Source: Himantopus leucocephalus (taxonomy: Eukaryota; Chordata; Aves; Charadriiformes; Recurvirostridae). From it: a stretch of 64,000 nt of DNA. How positions within the stretch are numbered: position 1 is the first letter of the stretch; each line of letters begins with the position of its first letter. Made by a program: the position numbers and the translations under genes. Positions 25,001-38,460 of the stretch are shown one piece after another. Location of the stretch: assembly GCA_003993805.1 (NCBI GenBank), contig RSEF01000001.1:62728518-62792517 (forward strand). The letters are read 5' to 3'. The notes below the pieces were generated by a model. It was given only the letters and a program-made list of their open reading frames with translations. It did not search any database and had not been told where the DNA came from.

Positions 25001-28000
25001 GAACACAGGAACGCTCTTGCTGCAGAGGAACAGTATCGGCAGCAGGCAAACATGAAAGAAGACCGACAGGTCAGAAGCCCTAGTCATAGCTGTGGCTTGG
25101 GGGCTGATAGGTTATGTGTCTGGGTAAGCCAAAAACAGAAAAGGGAGAGGAAGACCTGCCAGGTTAGAGAGAGCTGCTCAAATTTGTGGGGCTGAAGCGA
25201 GCATCAAAGGCCCCGAGCCCGCAAGGGGGAGCCTCGATGAAGTCATTTGCTGCACCGCTGGTGAGATCAGCTCCAGACTGGAACAGATCCGCTACTGATA
25301 CAGTGTGCTCGGGATTCAGGTGTTGAGAGAGGCACTTGAAAAGGTGATCAGATTCACCCGTTCTCACTCTACCCCTGACTTGCTGTGTTATCGCTAGCAG
25401 ATGGAAGGGGCATCATTAGAAAGCACAAGTATTGGGGGAAAATGGTTTAAGAGCCTGGATTTTGCTGAGATACAGTTTGGCTCTAAAGAACAGCAGGAGG
25501 GAAAAGGAGAAGGAGAAAAATCCTATTGCAAAGGCATTTTTCACGTGTATCCAAGCATGATCTGCACAGAGATCGGCGACACGAAACTAGGCATCCTAGA
25601 GCAAATCAGGGAGCCCAGCTGCGGCAAATCCCCGAGCCTGGATGATGAATACATCCCTGCATTGCGGCGACAATGAAGTGTGACTTAGTGAAGCATTTGC
25701 CGGCGATGTTTAGCGTAGCAGCAGCCCGGGGAGCTCAGAGACGCAGCCGTGTGCAGCCTCTCTTTTACAGCGCAGCACAGGGACGAAGCATTCCCACTGC
25801 GGGGTGCCCCGGCGCTGAATGCACGTGCTCTCGGTTGTGCAGCTGGCTCATGTTTGGCAGCTGGTGAGCTTAAATAGATGGGTTTTGGCCCACGGTTTGA
25901 AAATCCTCCACTGCCAGTGATCCTGCTTTGGCTGCAGCTGCCTCAGGTTCCCTAGGAAACTTTGGTGCTGGCTTAAGTCCGGGCAGCGAAACGGCAGGAG
26001 GAGGCAGTCCGGTAGCTCTCTCCCTCCAGCCTGGGAGCTTGGCCTCTGCCGCTTGGCACCGTAGCCAGCTTCAGCTCCGCTTTTGGCGGTGGCGAGGAGC
26101 AGCAGGGCGGAGTGAACCCAGTGCCAGGGCATGGTGGACGTGGGATTAGGAATAAAAAGAAAACTGCGACCCAGGAGGAGGAGGAGGGAGACACAGAGTC
26201 TGCATACGCAGATTTCCCGAGGGTGGACCTGGCCTTTCCTCGGCTTCTTTCTGGTCCCTCTGGCTTTGTCTGTCTTAGTAAACGCAACAGGAGCAGGGCC
26301 AGGCCCGAGCGCTGCCTTGGGATGATGACTGACGCCATGCGGTTGTTAGCACCCTCCCTGGCGTGGTTTTGGGCTGTGCCAGCTAGCAGTGCCGCAGCGC
26401 CCAGGCACGGCTGGGGGACAGGGCGGGCTGGGGACTGTTCCCAACAGAGCCTTAGTGTCGCCGAGCGTTTAACCCCGTGGATGGGAGCTGTGCCCTACTT
26501 CTTGCTCTCGGGGTCAAGAGCGAAACAGCTACACCCTGTAAGCCCAGGTTCCTCTGAAGGCAGGTTTTTGAAGTGCACTCCCCTGCAGCCTGCATATTTA
26601 CCCCGTAATTTTCCACTTTTTCCTCTCTCCCAAGATGGGGAAATGTCATGCAACAGGTTGTAGGTGAGTGTGTGGGGTGGGAGTGTATGCGCCAGACTGA
26701 AACTGGGGAACGCTCTGTCTGCTGGGCACGGCTGAATACAGGGTTGTGACTCAGTGTCCTACACCCCGTGCTATGGATCGTTGGCCGCATTTGACCTCCT
26801 GCCTTGTGGCGTGGGAGAGATGCTATGAGCAAACGTTGCCTGCGTGCATGAGGTCATGGGGGTGTGGGGGCCAGCTCCTGGATGCAGGCGATCAGACAGG
26901 CCTGAGCGCACAGACATGTTGAATTTGCCCCTCTGGCTCTCCTGCCTTGGGCAGGCAGAATGAGGAGCCCATCGCGTTGCCCACGGAGCACACGATTCTG
27001 TAACGGCTTCCCATGTGCGCACAACTCTGTCCTGTTTCCCCCTCCACCCCAAGCTATATCAGGTTTGAGGACTCACTCAGGGACCAGAACGGGTCAGAGC
27101 TTGTGTGTCCCCCATTTAAAGTGCTGCCGACGGACGAGTGCCCCAGCCAGGAGAAGGATCACGCACACACCTCCGGGTGCATCCAAACAGCCTCTGCCTG
27201 TCTATGCCTGGGGGGGCTGCGTTCCAGCGGCACACTGCTGTTCCCCTCACCCCAGTGGGCATCTTAAAGGCAGCGTCCGCGTTCTGGGTCTCACCGCAAT
27301 CACGCTGCATCTTTGCCGTCCCTGATTTGCAGCCCAAGCCCCCCTCCTCTGTGCAGAAGAAGGACATGCTCCCAGCAGAGGCTGCTCCTCTTTCCACCTC
27401 CCTCCTTGCACAAAGCAGCTTTGCATCTTGAGTAGCTCGCCTCCCCATAGCAGCGCTCTGGCTGAATTTCAGGAGGATGATGCGTGCTGGGAGTCGATGA
27501 GGTTAAAAGCAACAGTGTCGCAGCATGGCTTAACCAGTGGGCTATGAGACCTCTTCCCTCCAGCCATCCTCTAGCTGTCCGCTGCTCCTGCAGCCAGCCA
27601 GCTGCCTGCTGGCGTCCAGAGCGGGCGCTAGGCGCTCTTCAGCTCATCCTGAGCTGGGTCCCTGGGGAGCTGCATCTCTGCCGGAGCTGTTCAGGAAAGA
27701 TTCCCACCCCTTTCCTAATGAGACCGAGTGAGTAATAGAGATGTTCCTCAGGGACGGTGTTGTAAGGAGTGCTACGTGCATGTTCGGGACCAGAGAGCAG
27801 GTCTCCACTAGCTTTTCCCTGCTGTTGTGCAGCAGACATTGATGCGTGTCCCATCTTGACAGAAGAGATAAGCTATCTGCGTGCTGATGGGAACTTGCTT
27901 GGCAGTTGCAGCCACCGGTCCTCCTCACATTGTTCTTATCAGATCTCCTGGCTCAGCAAGTTTGTTTGTTGCACAGTGAATGGCAATGTGTTTGGGGCTA

Positions 28001-31000
28001 TTCAGCCGAGGGTATGATAAGATTTGTCTGGTGTGAGTTGTGTTCAAAGCATTTAGTTTGTAATACCCTTTTCCCCTCTCAGAACTAAGCCTTCTCCGTC
28101 CAGGAATCTGACTGCAATTAAAGACTGGTGTCAGCTTACCTGCTGGCCTGCTGGGGGGCTCAACATGAAGAAACCAGGGGACAGCCAGCGAGACACATCC
28201 AGGTTCTGGCCTGGGTGTGTTGCCAGTGGTGGGGAAAATGAGGACAGCAGAAAAAGGCATAACTGGAGGGAAGGGAAAGAGAGCCAGAGAGAACAAACAG
28301 CGTAGCGTGACCACTGGGAACGCAAAATAAACATCCAGTGTGGTCAAGTGAGGGCTTATGTACTACTGGCTACATGGGATGGGTCAGAAACAGGAGCAGA
28401 GGCTCACAGGAGCAGTCCAGAGGAAGGACAGGGTGTCCATATGGGACTGGTTGGCAAAACAAGGTGTCCTCAAATGCACGGGGTGTCCCTTAGTCCCCAG
28501 TATAGTGCTGGCAAGGGAGACAGGGTGTCCCAGCAAGGCAAAGCAGTTGCAAGCAGCTGCCTCCCCATTCCCTGTGGTATCATGCAGAAATGAAACATCT
28601 CCAGGCAGTACTGTGACCCAGCAGGCTCAGGTGCTGGCTTTGAAAGCTCCTTCATCTGGTGGCAACTCTAAACAAGGCTGTGGCTGTAGCTCCTCACTGG
28701 GAAAAAGTAATTTAGCACTCCTCGTGCTGGTGAGAGTGGAGCCGGGACCTCTGCACTTTGGCTGTCCCTGGAACTCCTGTGGCGGTTGCAGGTCAGGCTC
28801 TCTGTGGCTTGCTCTGAAGGTCCATGGATTCATATATTTCTGATGCCCTTCTCTCTGGAAGGGAGGAGGAGGAGAGGAACAGGGAGAGTTAGTTGTCTGG
28901 TCTTTTCTTAGGTCTCCTTCAGATGCCTTCAGTTCCCTCTTTAGAAGCCCGTTCCCTGCACTGAGTCAGTCATTTTGGGATTTGGATTCCCTTTTTTTTG
29001 GCAGCTTTTCTTTCCAATTTCCATCTGGTTTGGTTTTTATCATTTCATTTTGCAGGGCCATCAAAGGGAGTTTGTTCATACTGATTTTGGAGCAACAGAT
29101 AGTTTTGACTTTACAACCCCTTCCTCTGCAGACCTCAGCCATGGCCTTAGATGCAGGGTGGGTCACCCCTTCAGACCTTCTCAAAGCTCATGGGTGGTAA
29201 GGTGGCTTGCTGCTTCCCAGTGGGGATGAGGAGTACTTGGCTTTAGTGACATAAGCATGGGAGAACAGCCCTTTTTATTTTTGCTGTCCTTCTTTCCAGC
29301 CCATGAGCTGTTAATTCTTGTGGCTTTACAAAACTTGCTATTTCTCCCTTCGCATTTCTTTCTCTTTCTTTTTTTTTTTTCCCCCCAGTGGATGAGCCAC
29401 CCTTGGCATCTTGCCTCGTGCGTGTGACTCAGACAGATTCTGCTTGTCTGAAGGATTCCTGCAAGTCCTCAGAGTTGTCCAACCCGCCTGGGCTCAGCAC
29501 TGCAGCCCGTGAGAAATGCACTCAAAGGGAGTTGCGCAGTGCCAGCAGCCTTGTTCTCCCTGTGCGGGATGGACCGCTCTGCACGGGGACTCGGCAGTCA
29601 CTCTGTCACACGTCCTTGCTGTCCTATGGGGTTGAATCTGGGATGGCTGCTCAGAGCTCAATGGAGAGAGGTCCCTGTGGACCTTTTGTGTATGGCGCAA
29701 TGCTGCATTTCTTTTTTGCTTATTCGAGTTCCAGCCAGCTGGCCTCGTGCTGTCTTTGTTGTGGGAAATGGTCCCCTTGAAGTCAGGGGAGTTGGGCTTG
29801 GGGCATCTCGGAAGTCCCCTGGCTTCCACTGTTGGAAGGCTTCCGTTCCTTTTGAATGCCTCTGGTTTTGGGACTTAATTGGACCCACCCAAGGGCTAAT
29901 TTTTTTCAGAGGCACCAAATGCCTCAGTACACCTCCTACTGATAGTAGATCGTGTGGTGAGAGATCAGCAACTCTGATACTCAAGCTGCATTAGCCAGGG
30001 GAGCCCAGCTTCCTTTTAGCTTCTAGGACAGGTTTGCAAAGCTGGATTTTTTAATTTCTTTATTTTTTTAAAATCTGTCCACAGGATCTTTAAGATGAGA
30101 ATCTAAACAAGAAGACCTTTTTTTTGGATGTGAACTTGGATATCTGTGCCTTAATTTCCCCATGTGCAAGATGAGGGGGTTGCCATCTTCCTTAATGGTA
30201 AGATAAAGCTGTTGGAGATCTTAATCTTTTGGTGCAAGATGCAAGTGGAGAATAAGACCTCATGAAGCTGATCCTTTGTGGAGAGCTCTTTGGAAGATCT
30301 TTTTCCCATTAAGCTAATAATATCTCATCCAGCAATTCTTGGTAAAGCTGGGAGATCCCAAAAGTCCAGGAGAGGGGGAAGCCATGAGCCTTCTATGCAT
30401 CTTCTCTTTGCCAGTAGGGAAGTTTTCAACACAAGTGCATTTTTATCTCCAGGCGTGTTTTTGAAAGCCTTTCCCACAACCCACATTCCTGGCATGCCCC
30501 CATAAGGGAAAGAATTAGAGAAATGAAGGCTGGAAACGGAACTGGGTGGCAAGTAATCAGTCCTCTGACCTCCCTTCCCCACCCTCTGCCAGTTCGGTTC
30601 ATTCTCCTGCCCCTCAGGCAAGCTGGGGACCCATAAGACGTGACTCATTTGGCTGCTTGGGTTGATGAAATGGCCCTGATGCCTTATGAGCCAGCTTCCT
30701 TACACATGAACTACCTTCCTCCCCTCTCTGTGCACAACTTGTACCACACAAAATTGTTGCCACAGACTTCAGAGCTGCTCAAGAGAGATGTCCACTGCAA
30801 AGGTATGAGGACATAACTTGGCCCTGGGAATCCATCAGAGTGCACTTGAGCTCCCCATGGAGATGGGAGATGCCAGTCACTGTGGCACCACTGCCTGTAG
30901 GGAGAGAGATGGAATCTGAGGCTACGCCCCTTCCCTGTGCTCTTCATTTGCTCCACTGCTTGATGCAGGTTCCCTCCTTCCCTGCTGCCCCAAGCCCTGA

Positions 31001-34000
31001 AGAAAGGTGTTGGGTTTTTTTCCACAGTTTAGCTCTTCAGCTAGCTTTGTCCTTCTTCCTCCTTATTCCCCCCATCCTAAGGAAGAGAAATTGCACTCTA
31101 CATATGAAGGGGGGTGATGCTGCTGGAGACCCTACCGGACAATGATGATCTGTAATCCCTTGCCCCAAGATGCAGCGTGTGGATGCTACTTCCATACTTC
31201 GCATGGGATCTCTGGATGACACACTGTCAGGGAGCTGGGGTATGAAGGGTGGCAGGGGATTATACCTCCAGTCTTTTGTTCCTTTCCATTTTAGTTGATC
31301 CGAATGTGGAGACTTCAATGTGGTTCCTAGAGGAACCATCCCACTCTGGTTAACCTCTTAGGTAGGAAGTTAGTGCTCATAGGCACTAGGTTCCTTGTGT
31401 TCATCATTGCCTTGGCTTCTCCTGCATCTTCTGGACAATCCTCTCCTGTACACACCCTCCAGATCCACAGACCTGCTTATCCAGTCTCCTGCTTACCTCA
31501 GTCTTTGGCTGAGGTAAGTACATTTTGTTCTCTCGGTCCTCCTCCGTTAGGAAGCTGGCTGGCTTTCAGAGCTTAGGGGTTGGTTGGGTAAAGGTTGCAG
31601 CATTATCTGCTGAGAAGCAAACCAACACCTCTTAACTAAAGGGGAAACCGGTCCTGTCAAACCTATCTGGGAATTTTTGTGACTGGCAGGTGGAGGACTG
31701 AGCAGCTCCATCTTCTTGGTCCTGTCCTGAGCCCTGGCCTCTGAAAATCTGGGGCTCGGCTTGAAATCCATCCCACGGCCCTCTAAGACAGGGGACATTC
31801 CCCTCTAGGCCTCATAAAAGGGTGAAACCAAGGCAGAAACGTGGCTTAATTGCAACTGCCAGGAGGAACCGCAATCAGGGCCCAGATGAGGTCAGAGAAC
31901 ACGGTTTAAATCAGGTCACTGCTCGATATTTATTGTGTGGAGTTTTTCTTTTTTCTTTACTCCCGCACTGAAATCCTTCCCCAGAGGCTATTCAAGGAAA
32001 TAAATAGCCAGTGGAAAGGGACAATAGCTTGCTGTGGAGTACAAATTATATGAAGCAGTAGGAAATAATAGCAGAGTGAGCAGCTGCTACTCCAAGAAAG
32101 AATGCATGGTCGGTCTCTCCCACTCCCTTTGCCTTGAGAGGATGCTGATGCCGGGTTCACGGCACAGGCTCCCTGGTGCCTTCAGTGCAAAATGGGACAG
32201 GCGCCTTTTCCCCTCTGCAGCGTCCTCCTCCGCTTCTTTGGTGTCTAATTCATGCCGAGCTGAAACCACAGCCTTCTGTGTGCGTGCTAAGGGGATCTCT
32301 CACCTCTTCTTGCAGAGTTTGGTTTGATGTAGGGGTAGTGGCACATGCATCCTCACACCTGACGTGGCCGCCTTGCTTTTCCCTCTCTCCCTCTTACCTT
32401 CTGGGCTGAGCATCACATCTATTGATGACCCATGTCACTCCTGCAAGGGACTGTTCATAGCTCATGTCATCTAGAGAGGAGGTGTTGGCTGCCCTCTCCT
32501 CTGAGCACCTTGGAGCCCTTCTTCAGAGCACCGTTGGGAGGGATGGTGGGGAGCGTTTTGGTGTGCTGGTGTGGATTTTGGTGGCTGCCGCTGCCACTGC
32601 CACAGAAGGCCCTGAGAAACCTCTCACAGCTGGGGCGGTTGGGCTACCTTGGCCGGGAAGCGGGGAAGTCTGTGCGTTTCCTCAGGGTTTCACACCTAGC
32701 TGGCTTATCTCCTACCCGAGTAAGAAAACAAAATAAATACCGCTGCCAGCAATGATGCTGCTGAGGATCTTGGCAGCCTTCTGGAGAGCGTGGCATTCAG
32801 TCTGTTCTTAACAGCTGTGTGGGTGCCCTGTGGTAGAGGTGGGAGCTCTGGGCTATGGTACATGAGGTGCTGCTGTCTGGAGCCACCCCAAGGGTCCTGA
32901 GATCCCGTGGGTGCTCCTGGTGGCCTGAGATCTCCCCAGGACTAAAGGAAAGGTCAGGAAGGACTATTAACCCCAAAACCTACCTTATGGGACCTCTGTA
33001 AATGAAGCTGCCACATTTTGTGTGGTGGAAGCACTCTACAGAGCCCTGCCACCCTTCTGGCTGAAAGCCCCCTTGGTTGCATTTGTCTCTTCCCTTCTTA
33101 AAATACGGTGGTTTTATTTGTTTTACTCATGCAAAATGAGTACTCAGGCCTACCTGCTCCCCACTGGAAGCTCAGCTTGCACCCAGGGCATGGCCACCAT
33201 CTTCTCACTGTTGAATGCTTGTTGAGCCTCTGCCGTCCCAAGGCACCCTCTGGGAACACAGCAAAGCCTCTTCCAGTGCCAGCGGTGTGACCATGGGCAT
33301 CCCACACCAGTACAGGCCAACTGCCCTCTGGCCAGGATGAGCATCTATATGGGGCCCTGGAGAGGCACTCCCAGGCAGGTACCCTATTATAAGACCGTCC
33401 CTCTTGGGGTGAAGCGTTCCTGGATCCCTTGCATTGGTGGCTGCCAGCTTCCACAACCATTGCTTATATTTTCCTCACTGCACAGACCCTCCACCTCCTT
33501 TGCAGATGCCCTTTAGCCGGATTTCCTCTTTCTTTGGGATTTATGTTCCCATCATATCACCGTTTCCTCTGGCTTTCTGCTTTGCAGTGTCTGCAGGGAA
33601 GTATCAACCTGCCCCCTTCACCCTCCCTTCATCATCCCAATTGCCACCTCCAATCGCATTGGAAGATTTCAGCTCTTCTGGGGGTCCATAAAGTCTCAGA
33701 CCCTTCCTACGTGGGGAGCACATCCCCCTGCATGAGAGAGGCCATCTGCACAGGGCCGGTGTCTGACCATGCAGAGGCTCAACTCTGCAGACGAAGGAAG
33801 TCACCCGCGCTGGCAGAGTTGCTGCTTGGTTTCCCACTATTGTTCCCAGTGGCAAATAAAAGGGGGGTGAACGCCCCTGCTGAGCATTGTAGGAGGGGGG
33901 TTAATGTTATCTTGATACAATCTCACGGCCCCTCTCTGAGCAGCTCGTGCCTCTTTCCTGCCTGTCTTCCCTCCCTGCATGTTCTCACATCCGTGGTACT

Positions 34001-35600
34001 TGCAGCTCCGCACATAACTCTCTGTGTTGTTGGTTTTCCCCGTCCCTCAGACACATGCTGCTCTCCCTCCTGGGCAGCCTCACGCCCTGCCGGTGGGATC
34101 GGTGGATAAATCCCAATGAGAGCGATGTTTCTGTCTGCTCCGCTCCGGTCTGTGTGGGAACTGGAGCGAAGGCTCCTCTACGTTGCTGGCCCAGGACCTG
34201 GGCCTTGTCTCTGCCGCGATGTTCCTGTGTCGCTTTGGCCAGCCATGTAGGACAGGATTTTTCTGACCAAGTTTAGGGTCTGTCTTGGGATGTGGTCTCT
34301 TGAACGCTAGAATTGTTTGTTTCAACCCGCTGGCTTAACATAAGTTCAGGTAACTAACCCTGGTGGTGGCTATGCAAGCAGTGTCTTTGTCCTGCCCTTG
34401 TCCCTGCAAAGGGACAACATGAGGTGCTGGAAAGAGAAACCTCTCATAGCCAGTGGGATGCTCCAGTATTTTGGGAGCAGGGCTCTGGGCTCTGCATTCG
34501 CTGAGAAGGCTGCAGGGGAGCAGGTTGGCATGAAGGTGTGTGCAGGTGGGACACAGCAGCGTGATAGGAAACAGACCCAATGCCAGAAACCACCGTCCCC
34601 AGCACCTGCTCCTACTGGCTCCAGGCTCAGCCCGAGGAGGTTTCACCAACAGCTTGAGTGACCTCAGCAGCAAACAAATTTCCCAAGCCTACTGGGCTTT
34701 ATGACCCCTGCTAATAGGAAACACCTCCGGTGAAGGAGTGCTTATCAGCACTTACCTCTGCTTGCTTCAGGAGGTTTTGGGGAAGGGCAGAAGCTGTCTC
34801 CCAGGTGGCTGTGCAGCAGCAGGATGACTGCACTCAGCTGCAGGGCTTGGGAGGGGGGCTAAGGGACTGCTGGTGTCCTGAGCCTTGGCCTCCTCCCCCC
34901 TCTCACTTTTCCCCTGACTTCTAGAGTTTGGCAAAACACCACCAATTTGTTCAACCAAATCTGGGACATTGTCTACTGACTTGTAGCTCTTACCTGGGAA
35001 GAAGACAGCAGGGGTGATGCTCCCTTGTGAAGACAACATTCCCATGTCTCAGGGTCAGGGACGATGGGGCTATTGAACCTACTGGGCATGGCTCCTCAAA
35101 CTAAAAAGTTTGGGTCTTGATGGAGCTTGGGTGGGAGGTTGCAGAGAGCTCCCATGGATTGCTAATGCAATCCCTGCAGCTGGGGCTGTACCTAGAGCCA
35201 TGAAAAAGGAAGGAGCTGGAATGTTTTTTTTGGCCAAGCTGTTACATACAGAAAAGAAATGAACACGGTGGTCATACCTCTGTGTCCAGCTGGGGAAACA
35301 CTTGTCCTATGTGGTGGCTGGAGTAGCACTGCCAAGGGCTGTGTGTGGTGGTCCCTTCACAGGGAGCCCACTGAGGAGGCTGAGAATTGGTTAAATCTCC
35401 TGAGGTCCCAGATGCGAGGGAGTGTACATAGGGAAGCTGTTTCTTTGGATCAAAGTCTCCTGGCTTAGTAGCAGTTGGTGGAGCCTTGTGGAGGTGGGCA
35501 TACTGTTAATGTGTAAGCCACAAGGAAGTGTAGGGATGTAAGGTTCCCTGTGCGAAGCATTTCTGAGCTAAACTGCTGGTGGCTCCCTGCCTGGTTACTC
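22090..35600. other. Intergenic DNA between the GGA1 promoter and LGALS2
   Basis: I find no exon matching a known protein. The DNA is less GC-rich than the flanks, with T-tracts (for example 22285-22305, 29370-29380). Isolated splice-like signals occur, such as a pyrimidine-rich acceptor ending at 29388 and a GAG/GTAAGT donor near 31514, but they do not link into an open frame. Human 22q13 has a gap at the same place. No transposon body was recognised. Confidence 0.6.
31492..31518. repeat. Short inverted repeat placing two splice donors head to head
   Basis: CTTACCTCAG, a 7-nt spacer, then CTGAGGTAAG. Each arm reads GAG|GTAAG as a strong 5' splice site, one on each strand. No supporting exon was found. 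Confidence 0.6.
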
Positions 35601-35615
35601 TGCCCTCTGAGGAAG

Positions 35616-37881
35616 ATGGCTGCTGTAAGGGCTGCTGCTCCTCTTCTCTGTCAGCCAGGGTCCGGTCTGCTCAGCAGGGCTGAGCAAAGGACCAGCAAGC
35701 TGCAGCCACCTCCGCTCTCACCACTTGCATTTCTTGGGCTGTGGAAAATGCTGTCCACCAAACCCTGGGTTGTGTCCCTCTGCTTTAACCCTCTTTGTAC
35801 ATCTGCTCTCAAGCTCTCCGCTTCTTCTGCTGAGGACAAGCCTGTTTTCATCTCCCTTCTCTCTCTGATGTCTTTTCTCACTTGCTGGTGTCACTTGGCC
35901 CACTCTTGCCTCACTGAGTGAGGAGCCTATGCAAGATCTCCAGCATGGAGGGTTCTAGGCCATGAGAGAAACACCAGCTGAGAGCAGTAGATGTTCTCCT
36001 GGCTGGGACGCCTTCTCCAAGCAGCACTGTCTCACTTGCAGTGGTGGGGGAGGAATGGCTGAAGGAGTCCCCCAGACTATTTTTCTCTCTGCCTTAGGAA
36101 AAATTTGAAATCTTCAACCTGGAAATGAAGACTGGGGACACCCTGAAGGTCAAGGGCAAGGTATCTGATGATGCTGACGGGTAAGTACAAAGAAACTACC
36201 TCGACTCGCTAGGACTGAAGGTGGGCTGCAGAGGGAGGTGGTTTTCCAAGGTTGCCAGGTACAAAAAGCTTGAGCGCAGCTCAGTATTAGGGGAGCCCCT
36301 ATGCCACCACCGTGCAAACTGTCCTGGTTCCTGAGCAGAATGAGGAAACAGGAGGCATTAAACACCTGCAATGCTGATGGAAGAATTGGGTGCAGAGCCT
36401 TGTGTTGGATCTCAGATCTTCCAAGACCCTGTCCTGCCCGTACAACTCACCTTCCTCCTGTTCACCCACAGCTTCAGCATCAATCTTGGCTGCAGGTCCT
36501 CAGATCTAGCACTTCACTTCAATCCCCGCTTCGATGAGTCTGTCATTGTCTGCAACTCCAGGTGCTCCAATGCCTGGCAGGCAGAACATCGTGAAAACCA
36601 CCTCTGTTTCTCCAAGGGCTCCACTGTCAAGGTGAAGGGTCTGTGCTGGCATGGAGTTGTGGGGGGTGTGTGTGGTGGGGGGAAGGCCCTGGTTAGCAGA
36701 TTCCTGTACCCCAGTCCTCCCAGTTCCATCCGATGACTCCTGCTCCCTCCCCACAGCCCCTCAGTCTCATCCTCTGGGTTTTTGGTCCTGATTGCCATTT
36801 CCACTCCTTCTTCAAAACCCTGATGCTTCCTCTGGGAACTTTGCATGAGCCCTGTCTGTCTCAGCCTTTGTAAGTGCTTCCTGTCCCCCATACCTGCCCT
36901 CTAAGCACTCTGGGGGCATGTATGAAGGTAAAAGAGGTCTCCGAGAAGCAGGATCTTGCTGTTCTCTACCTGATTTCTCTCCCTAATTCCCTCCTATGCA
37001 AACACAGGCTTTAAGGCAACCCAGGGTTGGGAGCAATGTCCAAAAACCTCTCCCTTAACTCTTCTGTCCTCACTACTCCCGGATCCATACTGCCAATCTG
37101 TCCTCCCTCTCCTCCTGTCAGGGATGCTGTCCTAGTTGCTGTCTCACCCCATCTGATGTCCTGAAATGTTAAGAGGGCTGCATTTAGGAGCAGTCCTGTT
37201 CTTATTGCTGTGGAGAGGAAGCTTGTTTCCTCAGTCACGGCTGGCTCTTGGGGAAGGGGTGGCGAGGTGATAGCTCTGGGGAATGATCTCTTTAATTTGT
37301 GATCGTCAGCGATGCATTCTCATCCTGTCTGCTTGTGTGTGTTTATCAGTGAAGCTCCTTTTTTCAGGTCCCGGTGAGCTGCTGAAGGCAATGGGGTGTT
37401 GGGTTTATTCTGCCTTGTTCACAGAGCAGACCTAAGCCACATGGTGTATGAAGACACACTTGTGTTTACCTGCTCTGAGTTTACAACCCAAGTAGCTGAA
37501 AGAGCCCCAGGAGAGGTCTTGTCCTCAGGTCATAGTCTAGATACCAGCTCAGCCCCTTGATATCAACTGGTCATTTCCTGCATCACCCTCAGCTCAACCC
37601 CCAGCACCTTGCTTAAGGCTATCAGGACCAGGTCTGACCCTCATGTGTAACAGTCAGGCCTTTATCCTGGGTGCTTACCTCCTAATCTCCTCCCTGTCCC
37701 CAATTCTTGCCGTTCCTCCCCTCCCTTCTCCCAGATCATCATTGAACTGCTGGCAGACAAATTCCAGGTGAAACTACCAGATGGGCATGAAGTGGAGTTC
37801 CCCAACCGGCACTGCTACGAGAAGATCAGCTACATGAGTGTCAAGGGAGGCTTCAGGGTCACGTCCTTCAAGCTGGACTGA
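35616..37881 (+). CDS. LGALS2: LGALS2, prototype galectin-2, complete
   Basis: Small dimeric beta-galactoside-binding lectin, normally cytosolic and secreted without a signal peptide. Exons: 35616-35624 (only Met-Ala-Ala, then donor GTAAGG), 36098-36180, 36472-36631, 37735-37881 (TGA). Frame holds across all joins and the total is 132 residues, the length of human galectin-2. The sugar-binding set is intact: H46, N48 and R50 in HFNPR; N59 in VIVCNS; W66, E69 and R71 in WQAEHR. Exon 2 gives [19 protein letters not shown] and the last exon ends [11 protein letters not shown]. Exons 2-4 are certain. Exon 1 was chosen because it has a good Kozak context (AAG before ATG G), a strong donor, the right phase and the usual three-codon size for galectin-1/2 genes. 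Position between CDC42EP1 and GGA1 argues for LGALS2 over LGALS1. Confidence 0.93.
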
Positions 37882-37900
37882 TGGGCACTGCTTTCTTTCT

Positions 37901-37906
37901 AATAAA
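37901..37906 (+). terminator. LGALS2: Poly(A) signal AATAAA of LGALS2
   Basis: Canonical hexamer 20 nt after the LGALS2 stop codon, so the 3' UTR is very short, probably ending near 37920-37930. Confidence 0.85.
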
Positions 37907-38225
37907 AACCCGAGCAGTGGAAGTCTGCTTGCTCCAGCTGCTCTGGCTTCTGTGACATCTCTGGCTCCGTGGCTTCATGTGAGATACCCGCAAAGCCCAA
38001 GGTTTTTCCACCAACAGGAGAGGAGCCCTTGTTGGATGGAAATAGCTCCCGGATAATGCCAGGTGCTTTTCCAGGTCAGTCCAGGATGTGGTGTTAAACA
38101 GATAGTACATAAGGGCAATACAGGCTATAGGTGGGGTTCAGAAGGAGGAGGACACTATGTGATTTCTTGGGGAATGGTTGTGTAATCTCTTCACAATGCA
38201 CCATTTCTTCCTGCACCCGAGTTTT

Positions 38226-38289
38226 TGGGAGGGAGGGAAGGAAACAAAGGCATTGATTGGGAGGGAGGGAAGGGAACAAAGGCATTGAC
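38226..38289. repeat. 32-bp unit duplicated in tandem
   Basis: Two head-to-tail copies (38226-38257 and 38258-38289), differing at only two positions. Each joins a GGGAGGGAGGGAAGG block to ACAAAGGCATTGA. It is minisatellite-like. Confidence 0.9.
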
Positions 38290-38430
38290 GTGACTGATGT
38301 GGCATTCGGTGCCACAAAAGCGCATAATTAAATGTTAGGTTTGGGAACCTCAGGGCATGGGTTTGACGGGTTCCTCTTGGCTGCTCTTGAAGCCAGTGGG
38401 CAGGAGGAAGGGGTGCCTTGCCCTCCCACA

Positions 38431-38460
38431 GGAGCGGTACCACTGGGAGCGGTGGCACTG
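38431..38460. repeat. 15-bp imperfect tandem duplication
   Basis: GGAGCGGTACCACTG followed directly by GGAGCGGTGGCACTG. Confidence 0.8.

Noticed and set aside
25401..25676. 91-codon plus-strand open frame in the GGA1-LGALS2 gap
   Set aside because: It starts with ATG but has no recognised family, no splice context and no nearby promoter-like or poly(A) signals.
29341..29508. Strong pyrimidine tract with AG at 29388 and a donor-like GTGAGA at 29509
   Set aside because: It could be a noncoding exon, but the segment matches no protein and no partner exon was found.
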